A stretch of DNA of 64,000 bases. It comes from Actinomadura atramentaria DSM 43919 (GTDB lineage Bacteria; Actinomycetota; Actinomycetes; Streptosporangiales; Streptosporangiaceae). Under the pieces are notes generated by a model. It was not told the origin of the DNA. It did no database searches and worked only from the letters and a program-made list of their open reading frames with translations. The number at the start of each line of letters is the position of its first letter. The first letter of the stretch is position 1. Both the position numbers and the translations under genes were made by a program. Location of the stretch: the NCBI RefSeq assembly GCF_000381885.1, contig NZ_KB907209.1, positions 82,737-146,736 of the forward strand, read 5' to 3'. Shown here piece after piece: positions 27,239 to 36,542 of the stretch.

Positions 27239-30200
27239 ATGGCGGGGGGCGCGGCCGGAAGCGTGAGCGCCGCGTTCTGGCGCGTCGTGGACCGCTACGC
27301 GGGTCTCGCCGACCGGTTCGCCGTCGCCGACCGCGACGACCGACCCGAGCGCCCCGAGATCGACGACCGGCTGCGCGAGCGGACGCGCGTCGCCGTCTGC
27401 TGCCTGGTCCTCGCGCTGCTGTCCGTCGCGACGCGGCCCGGCCGCATCCTCCCGGACACCAAGATCGACATGGCGCTGAACCCCGCCGGGTTCCTCGGCC
27501 GCGCCCTGCACCTGTGGGACACCGCCCAGTTCGGCCAGCTCCAGAACCAGGCCGCCGGGTACTTCTTCCCGATGGGGCCGTTCTACGCCCTTGCGCACGC
27601 CGTCCACCTGCCCGCGTGGATCGCGCAGCGGTTCTGGTTCGCGCTGCTGCTGTGCGCGGCGTTCCTCGGCGCGCGCAAGCTCGCCGAACGGCTCGGGATC
27701 GGCGGCCCGATCAGCCGCCTGGCGGGCGGCATGGCGTACGCGCTCGGCCCGCACGAGCTGTCGGCGCTCGGTCAGAACTCCTGGGAGTACCTGCCGCTGG
27801 CGATGATCCCGTGGGCGGTGCTGCCGCTCGTCGGCGCGGCGCGCGGCGAGACGGGCCGGGTCCGCGCCGCCGCCCGTTCCGGGTTCGCGGTCGCGCTGTG
27901 CGGGGGCATCAACGGTGCGGCGACCGTCGCGGTGTTCGCCGTGCCGGTCCTCTACATCCTCACCCGGCCGCGCCCGGCCGCCCGGTTCCGGCTGCTGGCG
28001 TGGTGGGGCGCCGCGGCGGCGTGCGCGGTCGCGTGGTGGCTGGTCCCGCTCGTCCTCACCGGCCGGTACGGGTTCTCCTGGCTCGGCTACACCGAGCGGG
28101 CCGGCACCACGACCGCCCCGACGAGCCTCGTCAACGTGCTGCGCGGTGCGGAGCGCTGGGGCAACTACGTCGACGCGTCGTCGCTGCCGGTCGGGCACGC
28201 CCTGTCGGCCGGGGTCGTGCTGACGGTCGTGACCGTCGTCCTGGCCGCGCTCGGGCTGGCCGGGCTCGCCCGCCGAGACCTGCCGGACCGGACGTTCCTG
28301 CTGCTCGTCGTCCTGTCCGGCGTCCTGATCATCGCGGCCGGGCACGCCAGCGACGTCGAGAGCCCGCTGGCCGCGCCGCTGCGGGACCTGCTCGACGGGC
28401 CGCTGTCACCGCTGCGCAACCTCTACAAGTTCGACGGGCTGGTGCGGCTGCCGCTCGCGCTCGGGCTCGTCCACCTGCTCGTCACCGTCCGGCGGCCCCG
28501 CTCGCGGCTGCGGATGCTCGCGGTCGCGGCGGCGACGGTCGCGGCCGTGGCGAGCCCGGCGGCGACCGGCGGGCTCGCCGGGTCCGGCGACTTCGCGGCC
28601 GTCCCGAAGTACTGGGAGGACGCCGCGACGTGGCTGAACCGCCACGGCGGCGAGCAGGCCGTCCTCGCGGTGCCTGGCGCGGGCTTCGGCGACTACACGT
28701 GGGGCCGGCCGATGGACGACATCGTGCAGCCGCTGCTGAAGACCCGGTGGGGTGCGCGGCAGCTCGTCCCGCAGGGCTCGCCCGGCTTCGCGCGGCTCGT
28801 GGACGCCGTGGACCAGCGGATCGCGGCGGGGCACGGCTCGGCGGGCCTCACCGAGGTGCTGGCCCGGATGGGCGTCCGCTACCTGCTCGTCCGCAACGAT
28901 CTGACGCGCTCGACGCTGGAGGGCGCGTGGCCCGCGCGGGTCCACGAGGCGCTGGACTCGTCGCCGGGCGTCCGCCGCGTCGCAGGGTTCGGTACGCAGC
29001 CCGCCGGGACGGGCGGCGACGAGGCGGTCGGCTCGTTCGACCAGCGGTACGCGCCCGTCGAGGTGTACGAGGTCGCGGGCGCGGACCGGGTCGCGAGCCT
29101 GGTCGACGCCGCGGACCCGCTGCGCGTCCGGGGCGCGCCCGAGGCGCTGCTGGGCCTCGCGGACTCCGGCGCGCTCAAAGGCCGTCCCGTCCTCGTCGGC
29201 GACGACGACTCGGGCGAGAAGGCCGCGAACGTCACCTCGGACGCGCTGCGCTGGCGCGAGCGCGACCGGGGCCGTGTCCGCTCGGGGATCTCCCCGACGC
29301 TGACCGCGGGCGAGCGGCGGCACGGCGACGCGGGCGTCGGCTCCGACCCGGAGGAGGCCGCCTGGGAGAAGGACCGGACGACCGCCGCCTACACCGGCAT
29401 CGCGGGCGTGACGGCGTCGTCGTCCGCCGCCGACGCCACCGCCGTCGCCGGGCTCGACGACCCGTCCGCGCTCCCGTTCGCCGCCCTGGACGGCGATCCG
29501 GACACGCGCTGGATCTCCGGCGGCTGGTCGGGCGCGGTCGGGCAGTGGATTCGCGTCGACTTCACCGATCCCGTGGACCCCGGCGGGCTCCAAGCGAGCT
29601 TCGACCAGAACGCGTTCCTCGGGCCCGCGCCGTCGCGCGTCGCCGTCGAGACCGAGGCGGGGACGCTCGCGCAGGCCGTCAAACCGACCGGCGAGCCGCA
29701 GGAACTCCAGACGCCGCCCGGCACGACCCGCTGGATTCGGGTGCGGGTGCTCGCGCTCCAGGCCGTCCCGCAGTCGCCGGTGGCCTCCCGCGTCGCGATC
29801 AAGGAGCTGTCGCTGCCCGGCCTCACCGCGACCCGCTACCTGGCGATGCCGCAGCACGCGGGCGCGCAGGTCATGCAGCGCGCCCAGCAGCCCGCCGCGC
29901 AGTGCATGGACGGCTCGGAGCGCTGGGAGTGCTCGCCGTCCCTCGGCCGCGGCGACGAGGAGGGCGCGACGCTGCGCCGCCGGTTCACCGCCGACGGACG
30001 CACCGCGAAGATCACCGGCACGGCCGTCCTCACCGACGCCGAGCGGGTCGACGCGGTCCTCGCGCGCGGCGCGGCGGTGCGCGTCACCGCCAGCTCCGTC
30101 TTCACGCCGGAGCCCGCGAGCCTGCCGCGCAGCGCGTTCGACGGCGACACCACCACGACCTGGGTTCCGGCGGGCGACGACGGCGACCCGTCGCTGACGC

Positions 30201-31666
30201 TCGCCTGGAAGGGCGCGCGCCGGATCGGGCAGATCACCGTCGAGCGCCCGCCCGCCGCCCGCTCGGCGCTGCGCGTGAGCATCACCGGCGCGCACGGGCA
30301 GACCCGCGAGGGCGTCGTGGACACCGCCGGGACGCTGCGCTTCGACCCGCTCAGCACCGACCGGCTGACGCTGCGGTTCACGGTCGCGCAGGGCCCGGTG
30401 CAGGTGTCGGAGGTCCGCGTGCCCGGCCTCGCGCCGCTCACGGCGGACGGGAACCGCGCCTTCACCACCCGCTGCGGCGGCGGCCCGACCGTGCAGGTGA
30501 ACGGCAAGCCCGTCCCAACCCGCGCCACCGGGACGGTCGCCGGAATCCTCGGCGGCCGGGAGGTCCGGTTCGAGGCGTGCCGCGCGGTGCAGCTCAAGCG
30601 CGGCGCCAACGACATCTCCGGCGGCGGCGCGTACCGGGTCGACTCGATGGTCGTGGACCCCGGCGGCGCGCTCGCGGCGGCGAAGCCCGGCACGACGGCC
30701 CAGGTCGAGATCACGTCGTGGGGGAAGGGCTCGCGGAGCGTCGAGGTGGACGCCGCGCGCCGCTCCTTCCTCGTCGTCAACGAGAACTACAACACCGGCT
30801 GGAAGGCCACCGTGGACGGGCGCGCGCTGACGCCCGTGCGGCTGGACGGCTGGCGGCAGGCGTTCGAGGTCCCGGCGGGGACGCACGGCGCGGTGAAGCT
30901 CGTCTACACGCCGGACCGGCTGTACCGGGCGTCGCTGTTCGGCGGGTTGCTGCTCCTGGTGCTGCTCGCGCTGGTCGGGTTCTGGCCGCGCGGGCGCGCG
31001 GCGGCGGCACGGCCCGTCCCGCCGCCGGGGCCGGGCGCGGCACGGGCTCCGGCGCGCGCGGCGGCGGTCGTGTTCGCGTCGGCGGTCGGGTTCTACCTGG
31101 CCGGGCTGCCCGGCCTGGCGGTCGCGGCGGTCGTCGCGGTCGCCGCCGACCAGTGCGAGCGGCGGCCCTCGGCGCTCGCGCGGCGGGTCCGGTCCCCGTG
31201 GCCGTACGCGGGCGCGCTCATCGCGGCCGGGGTCAGCCTGGCGGCGGGCCTCTGGCTGGACCAGCGGGGCGTCACCGGCTCGGACGCGCTGCTGCGCGAC
31301 GTGCTGCCGCAGCTTCTCGCGGTCGCGGCCGTCGCGCGGCTGGCGGTGCTGCTCGCCGCGCCGCGCGACCCCGACACCTGGCTGGCGGAGGGCGTTCAGC
31401 TCCAGTGGATGCCGCCGGGCGCGGCGTCCTCGTCCGGCGCGGGACCGGAGAAGATGCCGGGCTCGGACACGGGCTCGGACACGGGCGCGGGCTCCGAGAA
31501 GATGCCGGGTTCCGGCGCGGGCTCGGAGAAGATCCCCGACGCGGGCGACGGGACGGCGGGCGCGGCGCGGAACCGGCCGCCGGACGCCCGGTCCGGCCCG
31601 GACACGGGCGGCGGCGACGACCGCCGCGACGACCCCAGCCGCCGGACGGGCTCCTCCAGCAGGTAG
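27239..31666 (+). CDS. aftD: AftD alpha-(1->3)-arabinofuranosyltransferase homologue
   Basis: 1475 residues, near the size of mycobacterial AftD (about 1400). Eleven or more N-terminal membrane helices (about residues 55-450) form the GT-C core (DUF3367); the first extracytoplasmic loop has the acidic DTKIDMALNP. A large soluble region follows, with two discoidin/F5-8-type carbohydrate-binding modules around 745-860 and 955-1060 (FAALDGDPDTRWISGGW and FDGDTTTTWVPAG). More helices come near 1230 and 1280-1380. AftD adds branching arabinofuranose from decaprenyl-phosphoryl arabinose to envelope arabinans. The last 90 residues are a low-complexity tail that overlaps the opposite-strand acyltransferase gene. 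Confidence 0.88.
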   Translation: MAGGAAGSVSAAFWRVVDRYAGLADRFAVADRDDRPERPEIDDRLRERTRVAVCCLVLALLSVATRPGRILPDTKIDMALNPAGFLGRALHLWDTAQFGQLQNQAAGYFFPMGPFYALAHAVHLPAWIAQRFWFALLLCAAFLGARKLAERLGIGGPISRLAGGMAYALGPHELSALGQNSWEYLPLAMIPWAVLPLVGAARGETGRVRAAARSGFAVALCGGINGAATVAVFAVPVLYILTRPRPAARFRLLAWWGAAAACAVAWWLVPLVLTGRYGFSWLGYTERAGTTTAPTSLVNVLRGAERWGNYVDASSLPVGHALSAGVVLTVVTVVLAALGLAGLARRDLPDRTFLLLVVLSGVLIIAAGHASDVESPLAAPLRDLLDGPLSPLRNLYKFDGLVRLPLALGLVHLLVTVRRPRSRLRMLAVAAATVAAVASPAATGGLAGSGDFAAVPKYWEDAATWLNRHGGEQAVLAVPGAGFGDYTWGRPMDDIVQPLLKTRWGARQLVPQGSPGFARLVDAVDQRIAAGHGSAGLTEVLARMGVRYLLVRNDLTRSTLEGAWPARVHEALDSSPGVRRVAGFGTQPAGTGGDEAVGSFDQRYAPVEVYEVAGADRVASLVDAADPLRVRGAPEALLGLADSGALKGRPVLVGDDDSGEKAANVTSDALRWRERDRGRVRSGISPTLTAGERRHGDAGVGSDPEEAAWEKDRTTAAYTGIAGVTASSSAADATAVAGLDDPSALPFAALDGDPDTRWISGGWSGAVGQWIRVDFTDPVDPGGLQASFDQNAFLGPAPSRVAVETEAGTLAQAVKPTGEPQELQTPPGTTRWIRVRVLALQAVPQSPVASRVAIKELSLPGLTATRYLAMPQHAGAQVMQRAQQPAAQCMDGSERWECSPSLGRGDEEGATLRRRFTADGRTAKITGTAVLTDAERVDAVLARGAAVRVTASSVFTPEPASLPRSAFDGDTTTTWVPAGDDGDPSLTLAWKGARRIGQITVERPPAARSALRVSITGAHGQTREGVVDTAGTLRFDPLSTDRLTLRFTVAQGPVQVSEVRVPGLAPLTADGNRAFTTRCGGGPTVQVNGKPVPTRATGTVAGILGGREVRFEACRAVQLKRGANDISGGGAYRVDSMVVDPGGALAAAKPGTTAQVEITSWGKGSRSVEVDAARRSFLVVNENYNTGWKATVDGRALTPVRLDGWRQAFEVPAGTHGAVKLVYTPDRLYRASLFGGLLLLVLLALVGFWPRGRAAAARPVPPPGPGAARAPARAAAVVFASAVGFYLAGLPGLAVAAVVAVAADQCERRPSALARRVRSPWPYAGALIAAGVSLAAGLWLDQRGVTGSDALLRDVLPQLLAVAAVARLAVLLAAPRDPDTWLAEGVQLQWMPPGAASSSGAGPEKMPGSDTGSDTGAGSEKMPGSGAGSEKIPDAGDGTAGAARNRPPDARSGPDTGGGDDRRDDPSRRTGSSSR
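31396..31666. other. 271-bp antisense overlap of two coding sequences
   Basis: The 3' end of aftD (forward) and the 3' end of the acyltransferase gene (reverse) share these bases. Both frames are open and both encode low-complexity tails made of repeats: GSEKMPGSG-like on the forward strand, GIFSEPAPE-like on the reverse. The core domains of both proteins end outside the overlap. Confidence 0.85.
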
Positions 31667-32871
31667 TGGCTGGCCGCCGCCGCGCCGACCGTCAGCACCG
31701 CGCAGACGGGGAAGTCCAGGATCAGGTTCCCGGTGAACGGCGCGTGCCCGACGATCTTGAACCACACATAGATCACGACGAACTGCCACAGGAAGATCCC
31801 GTAGGACACCTTCCCGAGGAACGTCATCACCCGGTTGCCGAGCACCCCGGCGATGACGGGATGCCACGCCGGGGCCAGCGCGACCGGGGCCACCAGGAAC
31901 AGCGCGACCGCCCCGTACAGGACCAGCTCGATCTCCGAGGTCCACACGTTGACCTCGTACAGCCGGGACACGCCGGTGATCCGGGTGGCGGCCAGGGCGT
32001 AGCAGAGCGCGGCGATCGTCCAGCACATCCCCACGGACGCGCCCGCCGTCCGGCAGAAGCGGCGCACCGGGCCGTCCGCGCCGGGCTCGGCGTGCGCCCA
32101 GACCGTCGCGACGGCCACCGCCATCCCGGCCGCGAACCAGATCAGGTAGCGCGGCAGCCAGTTGCCGTAGAACGGCTGGTTCGACGTCTGGTGGACCACG
32201 ATCACGTACGCCATCGACACCGCGCCGACGCCCGCGAGGCCACACAGCAGGCGGCGGGCGCGGCGGCCGACCGCGCCGTCGGCGTCGAGCGGGACGCGCC
32301 CGGCCCACCACGTGAGCACGGCCGCCAGCAGCGGCAGCGCGACGTAGAACGCCGCCTCGACGGTGAGGCTCCAGATCTGCCCCATGCCCTTCGGGCCGAG
32401 GTAGTCGCCCCACCAGGGCGACGGGTCGTAGGAGTAGGTGAGCGTGAGCAGCTTCGCCCAGGACGCCGCGTCGCCCAGGTGGTCGCGCGCGTACAGCAGC
32501 GTCGCGGCGACGACCAGCAGCCAGTACGCGGGCAGCAGCCGCAGCGCCCGCTTCCACAGGTAGCCGCCCGTGCCCGGCCTGGCGCGCAGGCCGAGCGCCG
32601 CCGCCGCCCACGGTCGGTACAGCAGCAGGCCCGACAGCGCGAAGAAGACCGGGACGCCGATCTCGCCGCGCGACAGCAGCGACGTCCACGGGCCGAGCTC
32701 CCCGATCAGGTAGCCGCCGCTCGCCGCGACGTGGAACAGCAGCACCAGCAGCGCCGCGAGCGCGCGCAGGCCGTCCAGCGCGGGATGGTGGCCGGAGACC
32801 TTCGGCAGCCAGCGCTCGGCGTCCGGCGCGGGGCCCGGCGGCGCGGAGCGCGCGAACAGGGGGGCGGTCAC
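31396..32871 (-). CDS. Acyltransferase 3 family membrane protein (OafA-like)
   Basis: 491 residues, about ten helices. Starts HHPALDGLRALAALLVLLFHV (the family HxxxDGLRAxA motif with the catalytic His region) and GEIGVPVFFALSGLLLYRPW with the conserved FxxSGxL. It probably O-acylates an envelope glycan, in keeping with the neighbouring glycosyltransferases. GTG 32871 overlaps the GT2 stop by 4 bp. The last 85 residues carry GIFSEPAP repeats and are antisense to the aftD tail for 271 bp. Confidence 0.88.
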   Translation of the reverse strand: MTAPLFARSAPPGPAPDAERWLPKVSGHHPALDGLRALAALLVLLFHVAASGGYLIGELGPWTSLLSRGEIGVPVFFALSGLLLYRPWAAAALGLRARPGTGGYLWKRALRLLPAYWLLVVAATLLYARDHLGDAASWAKLLTLTYSYDPSPWWGDYLGPKGMGQIWSLTVEAAFYVALPLLAAVLTWWAGRVPLDADGAVGRRARRLLCGLAGVGAVSMAYVIVVHQTSNQPFYGNWLPRYLIWFAAGMAVAVATVWAHAEPGADGPVRRFCRTAGASVGMCWTIAALCYALAATRITGVSRLYEVNVWTSEIELVLYGAVALFLVAPVALAPAWHPVIAGVLGNRVMTFLGKVSYGIFLWQFVVIYVWFKIVGHAPFTGNLILDFPVCAVLTVGAAAASHYLLEEPVRRLGSSRRSSPPPVSGPDRASGGRFRAAPAVPSPASGIFSEPAPEPGIFSEPAPVSEPVSEPGIFSGPAPDEDAAPGGIHWS

Positions 32872-33695
32872 GCGCGCAGGGTACCCGAGGGGTCGGCGGG
32901 CCGGGCGGGCTCGCGGGCGCCGGCCAGCAGGCCCGCCGCCTCGACGGCCTTGAGCAGCGCCAGGCCCGGCAGCACCCACGGGCGGCGCGCCGCCAGCCGC
33001 AGCAGCGCGCGGGACCGGCCGAGCGAGCGGGCGGTGGCGCGGGAGCGGTACACCGGCAGCCAGCGGCCGTAGTAGCGGCGCTTTTGGTACGCGCCGCGCA
33101 GCGTCACCCGGCCCTCGTCGTGCCAGACGCGGGCCCGGACGCGGCCGACGCGCGCGCCCGTCGCCGCCGCCCGGTCCGCGAGGTCCCAGTCCTCGAACGC
33201 GCTCAGGCCCTCGTCGTAGCCGCCCGTCGCGAGCAGGACGTCCCGGCGGAAGACCCGTGCGGCCTCGACCGCCGGGTCGGCCAGGTAGCTGCGCTTCTCG
33301 GCGGCGCGGCACGCCGCGAACACGCCCTCGCCGAACGACAGCTCGGGGATCACCAGCGCGCCGAGTCCCGGATCGGCGTCGAACGCCGCGACGGCCTGCT
33401 CGACGACGGCCGGTTCCAACACCATGTCGGAGTCCACGAACGCGACGAACTCGCCTTTTCCGGATCGCCAGCCCCGGTTGCGCTGCGCGCTGCGCTCCGG
33501 CCCGGCCGCCACGACCCGGTCGGCGTAGCCGGCGGCGATATCGGGGGTGCCGTCCGCCGAGCCGTTGTCCACGACGATCAACTCGACGGGCACCGTCTGC
33601 TCCCGCACCGAGGCCAGGCAGCGGGCGAGCGTGCGGGCGGAGTCGCGGGTCGGCACCACGACCGTGACGCGCGTGGTCGTCGTCAGCTCCCTCAC
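32868..33695 (-). CDS. GT2 family glycosyltransferase
   Basis: 275 residues. VTVVVPTRDSARTLARCLASV, ELIVVDNGSADGTPDIA, a QRNRGWRSGKGEFVAFVDSDMVL block with the metal-binding DSD, and an acceptor-side SAFEDWDLADR containing the ED(W) base. It is a cytosolic inverting transferase. It precedes and overlaps the acyltransferase gene by 4 bp, so the two form an operon likely adding and modifying one glycan. GTG 33695 was chosen because no ATG lies further upstream; the ribosome site is poor. Confidence 0.83.
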   Translation of the reverse strand: MRELTTTTRVTVVVPTRDSARTLARCLASVREQTVPVELIVVDNGSADGTPDIAAGYADRVVAAGPERSAQRNRGWRSGKGEFVAFVDSDMVLEPAVVEQAVAAFDADPGLGALVIPELSFGEGVFAACRAAEKRSYLADPAVEAARVFRRDVLLATGGYDEGLSAFEDWDLADRAAATGARVGRVRARVWHDEGRVTLRGAYQKRRYYGRWLPVYRSRATARSLGRSRALLRLAARRPWVLPGLALLKAVEAAGLLAGAREPARPADPSGTLRA

Positions 33696-33805
33696 CTCCC
33701 GCCGGATCCGTACGGCCGTCGCGTCGCGTGGTGCCTGCAACCACAGGGTCTTGGCGCGTGGCGCGAACGTATGGCGCAATGCGCAAACGCGACGGTCGAT
33801 GCACC

Positions 33806-35215
33806 TTAGCGGGACGCGGCGGGCGCGCGGGAGGCGTCCGCCTCCGGCGCCGCGACGCTGCGCGGCAGCGCCGCCGACAGCACCGCCGCCACGGCGAACG
33901 CGGCGGCGGCCAGCGCGAGCGCGCGCGGCGCGGACCCGGCCGCGCCCCCCGCTCCGCCCGCAGCCCCGCCCGCGTAGGCGATCCCGGCGGCGGCCACGCC
34001 GAGGACGCCGCCGAGCTGGGTGACCGAGTTGAACACCCCCGACGCCGCCCCCGCGCCCCCCGCCGGGACGTCCGCGATCACCGCGTTCGCCAGCACCGGC
34101 AGCGCCAGCCCCATCCCGACGCCGCAGACCGCCAGCCACGGGACGAGCCCCGCCGTCGTCGCCGCGCCGCCGGCCGCGACCGCGAGCCCCGCCATCCCGG
34201 CGGTCATCACGGCCGTCCCCGCGCCGACGAACCGGCGCGCGCGGCGCGGCCCGAACCGGTGCGTGAGCTGCGCCGTACAGGCGATCCCGGCGGGCCACGC
34301 GAGCCCCGTCAGCGCGACGTGCGTCGGCGACCAGCCGAGGCCGAACTGCAGCCGCCACGTCAGCGTGATGAAGCACGCCGAGACACCGGTGAACAGCGCC
34401 AGCGCGAGGACCTGCCCGGCGGCGAACGACCGCCGCCGCCACAGCGCGGGCGGCACCAGCGGGTCCGCCGCCCGCCGCTGGTGGACGGCGAACGCCGCGA
34501 AAAGCGCGGCCGCCGCCGCGAGCAGCGCGCCGCTCCACCACGGCCAGCCCCGCGCCCGGCCCTCGATCAGCGGGAACGTCGCGCACACCGACGCCGCCCC
34601 GGCCAGCGCGACGCCGACCGGGTCCAGCCGGGGCGCGGGCCGCGCGCGCGAGTCGTCCATCCAGCGCGCGGCGGCCGCGAACGCCGCGACGCCGACCGGC
34701 AGGTTCACCAGGAACACCAGCCGCCAGCCGCCGTGGTCGGTGAGCAGGCCGCCGAGCAGCGGCCCGCCCGCCTGCGCGACGCCGAGCAGGCCGCCGTACA
34801 GGGTGAACGCCCGCGTCCTGTCCCGGCCCGGCGGGAACTGGACGGTGATCGCCGCGAGCGCCTGCGGCACCATCAGCCCGGCGCACGCGCCCTGCGCGGC
34901 GCGCGCGGCGATCAGCGTCCCGGCGTCCGGGGCCGCGGCCGCCAGCGCCGACGCGGCGGTGAACCCGGCGACGCCCGCGAGGAACACCCGGCGGCGGCCC
35001 GCGACGTCCCCGAGCCGGCCCCCGGTGATCAGCAGCAGCGCGTAGGCGAGCGCGTAGACCGACGCCGCCCACTGCCCGGCGGCGGCGCCCGCGCGCAGGT
35101 CCCGCTGCAGGTCGGGCAGCGCGACGTTGACGACCGTCACGTCCACGAGGTCCATGAAGGTCGCCGCCAGGACGGCCGCCAGGGCGAGCCACCGGCGGCC
35201 CGGCCGATCGATCAC
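33806..35215 (-). CDS. MFS drug exporter, DHA2 (14-helix) type
   Basis: 469 residues, about 14 hydrophobic helices. Helix 1 carries the motif D1-type LAATFMDLVDVTVVNVALPDL, the 2-3 loop is GGRLGDVAGRRRVF, and helix 5 has the antiporter motif C-like GPLLGGLLTD. Such proteins use the proton gradient to export drugs or dyes. The C-tail is Ala-rich. Divergent from the DUF3068 gene. Confidence 0.9.
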   Translation of the reverse strand: MIDRPGRRWLALAAVLAATFMDLVDVTVVNVALPDLQRDLRAGAAAGQWAASVYALAYALLLITGGRLGDVAGRRRVFLAGVAGFTAASALAAAAPDAGTLIAARAAQGACAGLMVPQALAAITVQFPPGRDRTRAFTLYGGLLGVAQAGGPLLGGLLTDHGGWRLVFLVNLPVGVAAFAAAARWMDDSRARPAPRLDPVGVALAGAASVCATFPLIEGRARGWPWWSGALLAAAAALFAAFAVHQRRAADPLVPPALWRRRSFAAGQVLALALFTGVSACFITLTWRLQFGLGWSPTHVALTGLAWPAGIACTAQLTHRFGPRRARRFVGAGTAVMTAGMAGLAVAAGGAATTAGLVPWLAVCGVGMGLALPVLANAVIADVPAGGAGAASGVFNSVTQLGGVLGVAAAGIAYAGGAAGGAGGAAGSAPRALALAAAAFAVAAVLSAALPRSVAAPEADASRAPAASR

Positions 35216-35316
35216 TGAACGCGCCCTAAGGTAGAGAAACCGGTCAGGTAGGGTACTGCGGCAACGCCGGTGACGAACCCGCCGAGCACCTCGCGGTCGC
35301 GGCGATTCTGGGGGAG

Positions 35317-36456
35317 ATGGGCAGCATGCGGCGTACGCTGGGCATGATCCTCGTGACGCTCGGGGCGTTCTGCATGACGCTTGCCCCGCTGGTCCGCTTC
35401 TACGTCGCCGACAAGGTCGTGGTCGCCCCGCTGAACCAGTACCAGAAGACGGTGCTGGAGGCCCCGAACGCCCAGTACTTCGACCAGGCCGCGTTCAAGA
35501 CCCGCACGAACGTCACGCTCGTCGCCACCAACATCGTCCGCGGGGACGTCCGCGCCAACAACGGCGACGACCGCATCGCCGTCTGGGATTCCTCCACCGA
35601 CATCCGCGACAAGGAGCGGGACCAGCAGATCGACCTCCAGGCGTTCCGCGTCGCGTTCAACCGCAAGACGGGCGAGCTGGTCAACTGCTGCGCCGTGCAG
35701 GTAGCGGGCGACACCAACGTGAAGATGTCGGGCTACGGAATCCTGTTCCCGATCGCGAACGTCCACAAGCGCGACTACCCGTTCTTCGACATGACGACCC
35801 GGCAGATCGTCCCGGTCCGGTACGACGGCACCGAGAAGATCCTCGGCATCAAGACCTACCGGTTCACCCAGCAGGTCCCGCTGACCAAGACCGAGGCGCT
35901 GGACGCGAAGATCCCGGCCGACATGCTCGGGATGCAGAAGACCGACCCCGCCCAGAAGGTGGACCGCTACTTCACCGCCGCGATCACTCAGTGGGTCGAC
36001 CCGCGCACCGGCATCCCGATCAAGACGCGGCAGAACATCCGCAACACGCTGGCGACGCCGGACGGGCGCGGCTCGATGACCGTCGCGCAGGCGGACCTGC
36101 TCACCACCCCGGCGTCGCAGAAGGCGCTCGCCGACAAGTCCAACTCGACGGCGTTCAAGATCGGCGCGGCGCAGGGCTGGGGACCGCTGTCCCTGCTGTT
36201 CGGAGGGCTGTCGCTGCTGCTGATCGGCACGGCGGTCGGGCTGGCGGGCGGGGCGCGCGGGCCGCAGGAGCCGCCCGCGCCGCGCCGCGCGGACGGCAAG
36301 TTCGGCGACCTGCGCACCGCGTCGGGCGCGCCGGAGGACGAGGACCTGGCGGAGCTGCCCCGGGTGTCGGACGGACGGTTCCGCGACGTCAAGGAGGACC
36401 CGCCGCCGGTCCGCAGCGCCGACGGGCGGTTCAACACCTGGAATCCGCCATCCTGA
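35317..36456 (+). CDS. DUF3068 (PorA-family) membrane protein
   Basis: 379 residues. One helix at the N-terminus (about 5-27) and one near the C-terminus (about 288-310) bracket a roughly 260-residue extracytoplasmic domain with the family words YDGTEKILGIKTYRF and ITQWVDPRTGIPIKT. DUF3068 proteins are common in actinobacteria and are annotated as porin-like, but their role is unproven. The C-terminal cytoplasmic tail has three repeated FxDL/RxV-type segments (ADGKFGDLR, SDGRFRDVK, ADGRFNTW). RBS GGGGGAG precedes ATG 35317. Confidence 0.82.
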   Translation: MGSMRRTLGMILVTLGAFCMTLAPLVRFYVADKVVVAPLNQYQKTVLEAPNAQYFDQAAFKTRTNVTLVATNIVRGDVRANNGDDRIAVWDSSTDIRDKERDQQIDLQAFRVAFNRKTGELVNCCAVQVAGDTNVKMSGYGILFPIANVHKRDYPFFDMTTRQIVPVRYDGTEKILGIKTYRFTQQVPLTKTEALDAKIPADMLGMQKTDPAQKVDRYFTAAITQWVDPRTGIPIKTRQNIRNTLATPDGRGSMTVAQADLLTTPASQKALADKSNSTAFKIGAAQGWGPLSLLFGGLSLLLIGTAVGLAGGARGPQEPPAPRRADGKFGDLRTASGAPEDEDLAELPRVSDGRFRDVKEDPPPVRSADGRFNTWNPPS

Positions 36457-36477
36457 TACCTGTTCCACACCAGCTTC

Positions 36478-36494
36478 ACTGGCGGGAAGCCAGT
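36478..36494. terminator. Small hairpin after the DUF3068 gene
   Basis: ACTGGC and GCCAGT form a 6-bp stem around a 5-nt loop, 22 bp after the stop. It may be a weak terminator; it also lies just upstream of the promoter of the next gene. Confidence 0.35.
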
Positions 36495-36497
36495 AAG

Positions 36498-36536
36498 TAG
36501 AACCTGTTGCAGTTTGTGGGCGAAGCGGCCTACCCT
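36498..36536 (+). promoter_or_regulatory. Promoter with KstR-like box for the nitronate monooxygenase gene
   Basis: TTGCAG (36507-36512) and TACCCT (36531-36536) are 18 bp apart, and the GTG start follows 6 bp later, so the message may be leaderless. Overlapping the -35 is a 14-bp site at 36498-36511 that matches all eight fixed bases of the published KstR consensus TnnAACnnGTTnnA. A single match in 64 kb could be chance. Confidence 0.45.
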
Positions 36537-36542
36537 CGGTGC

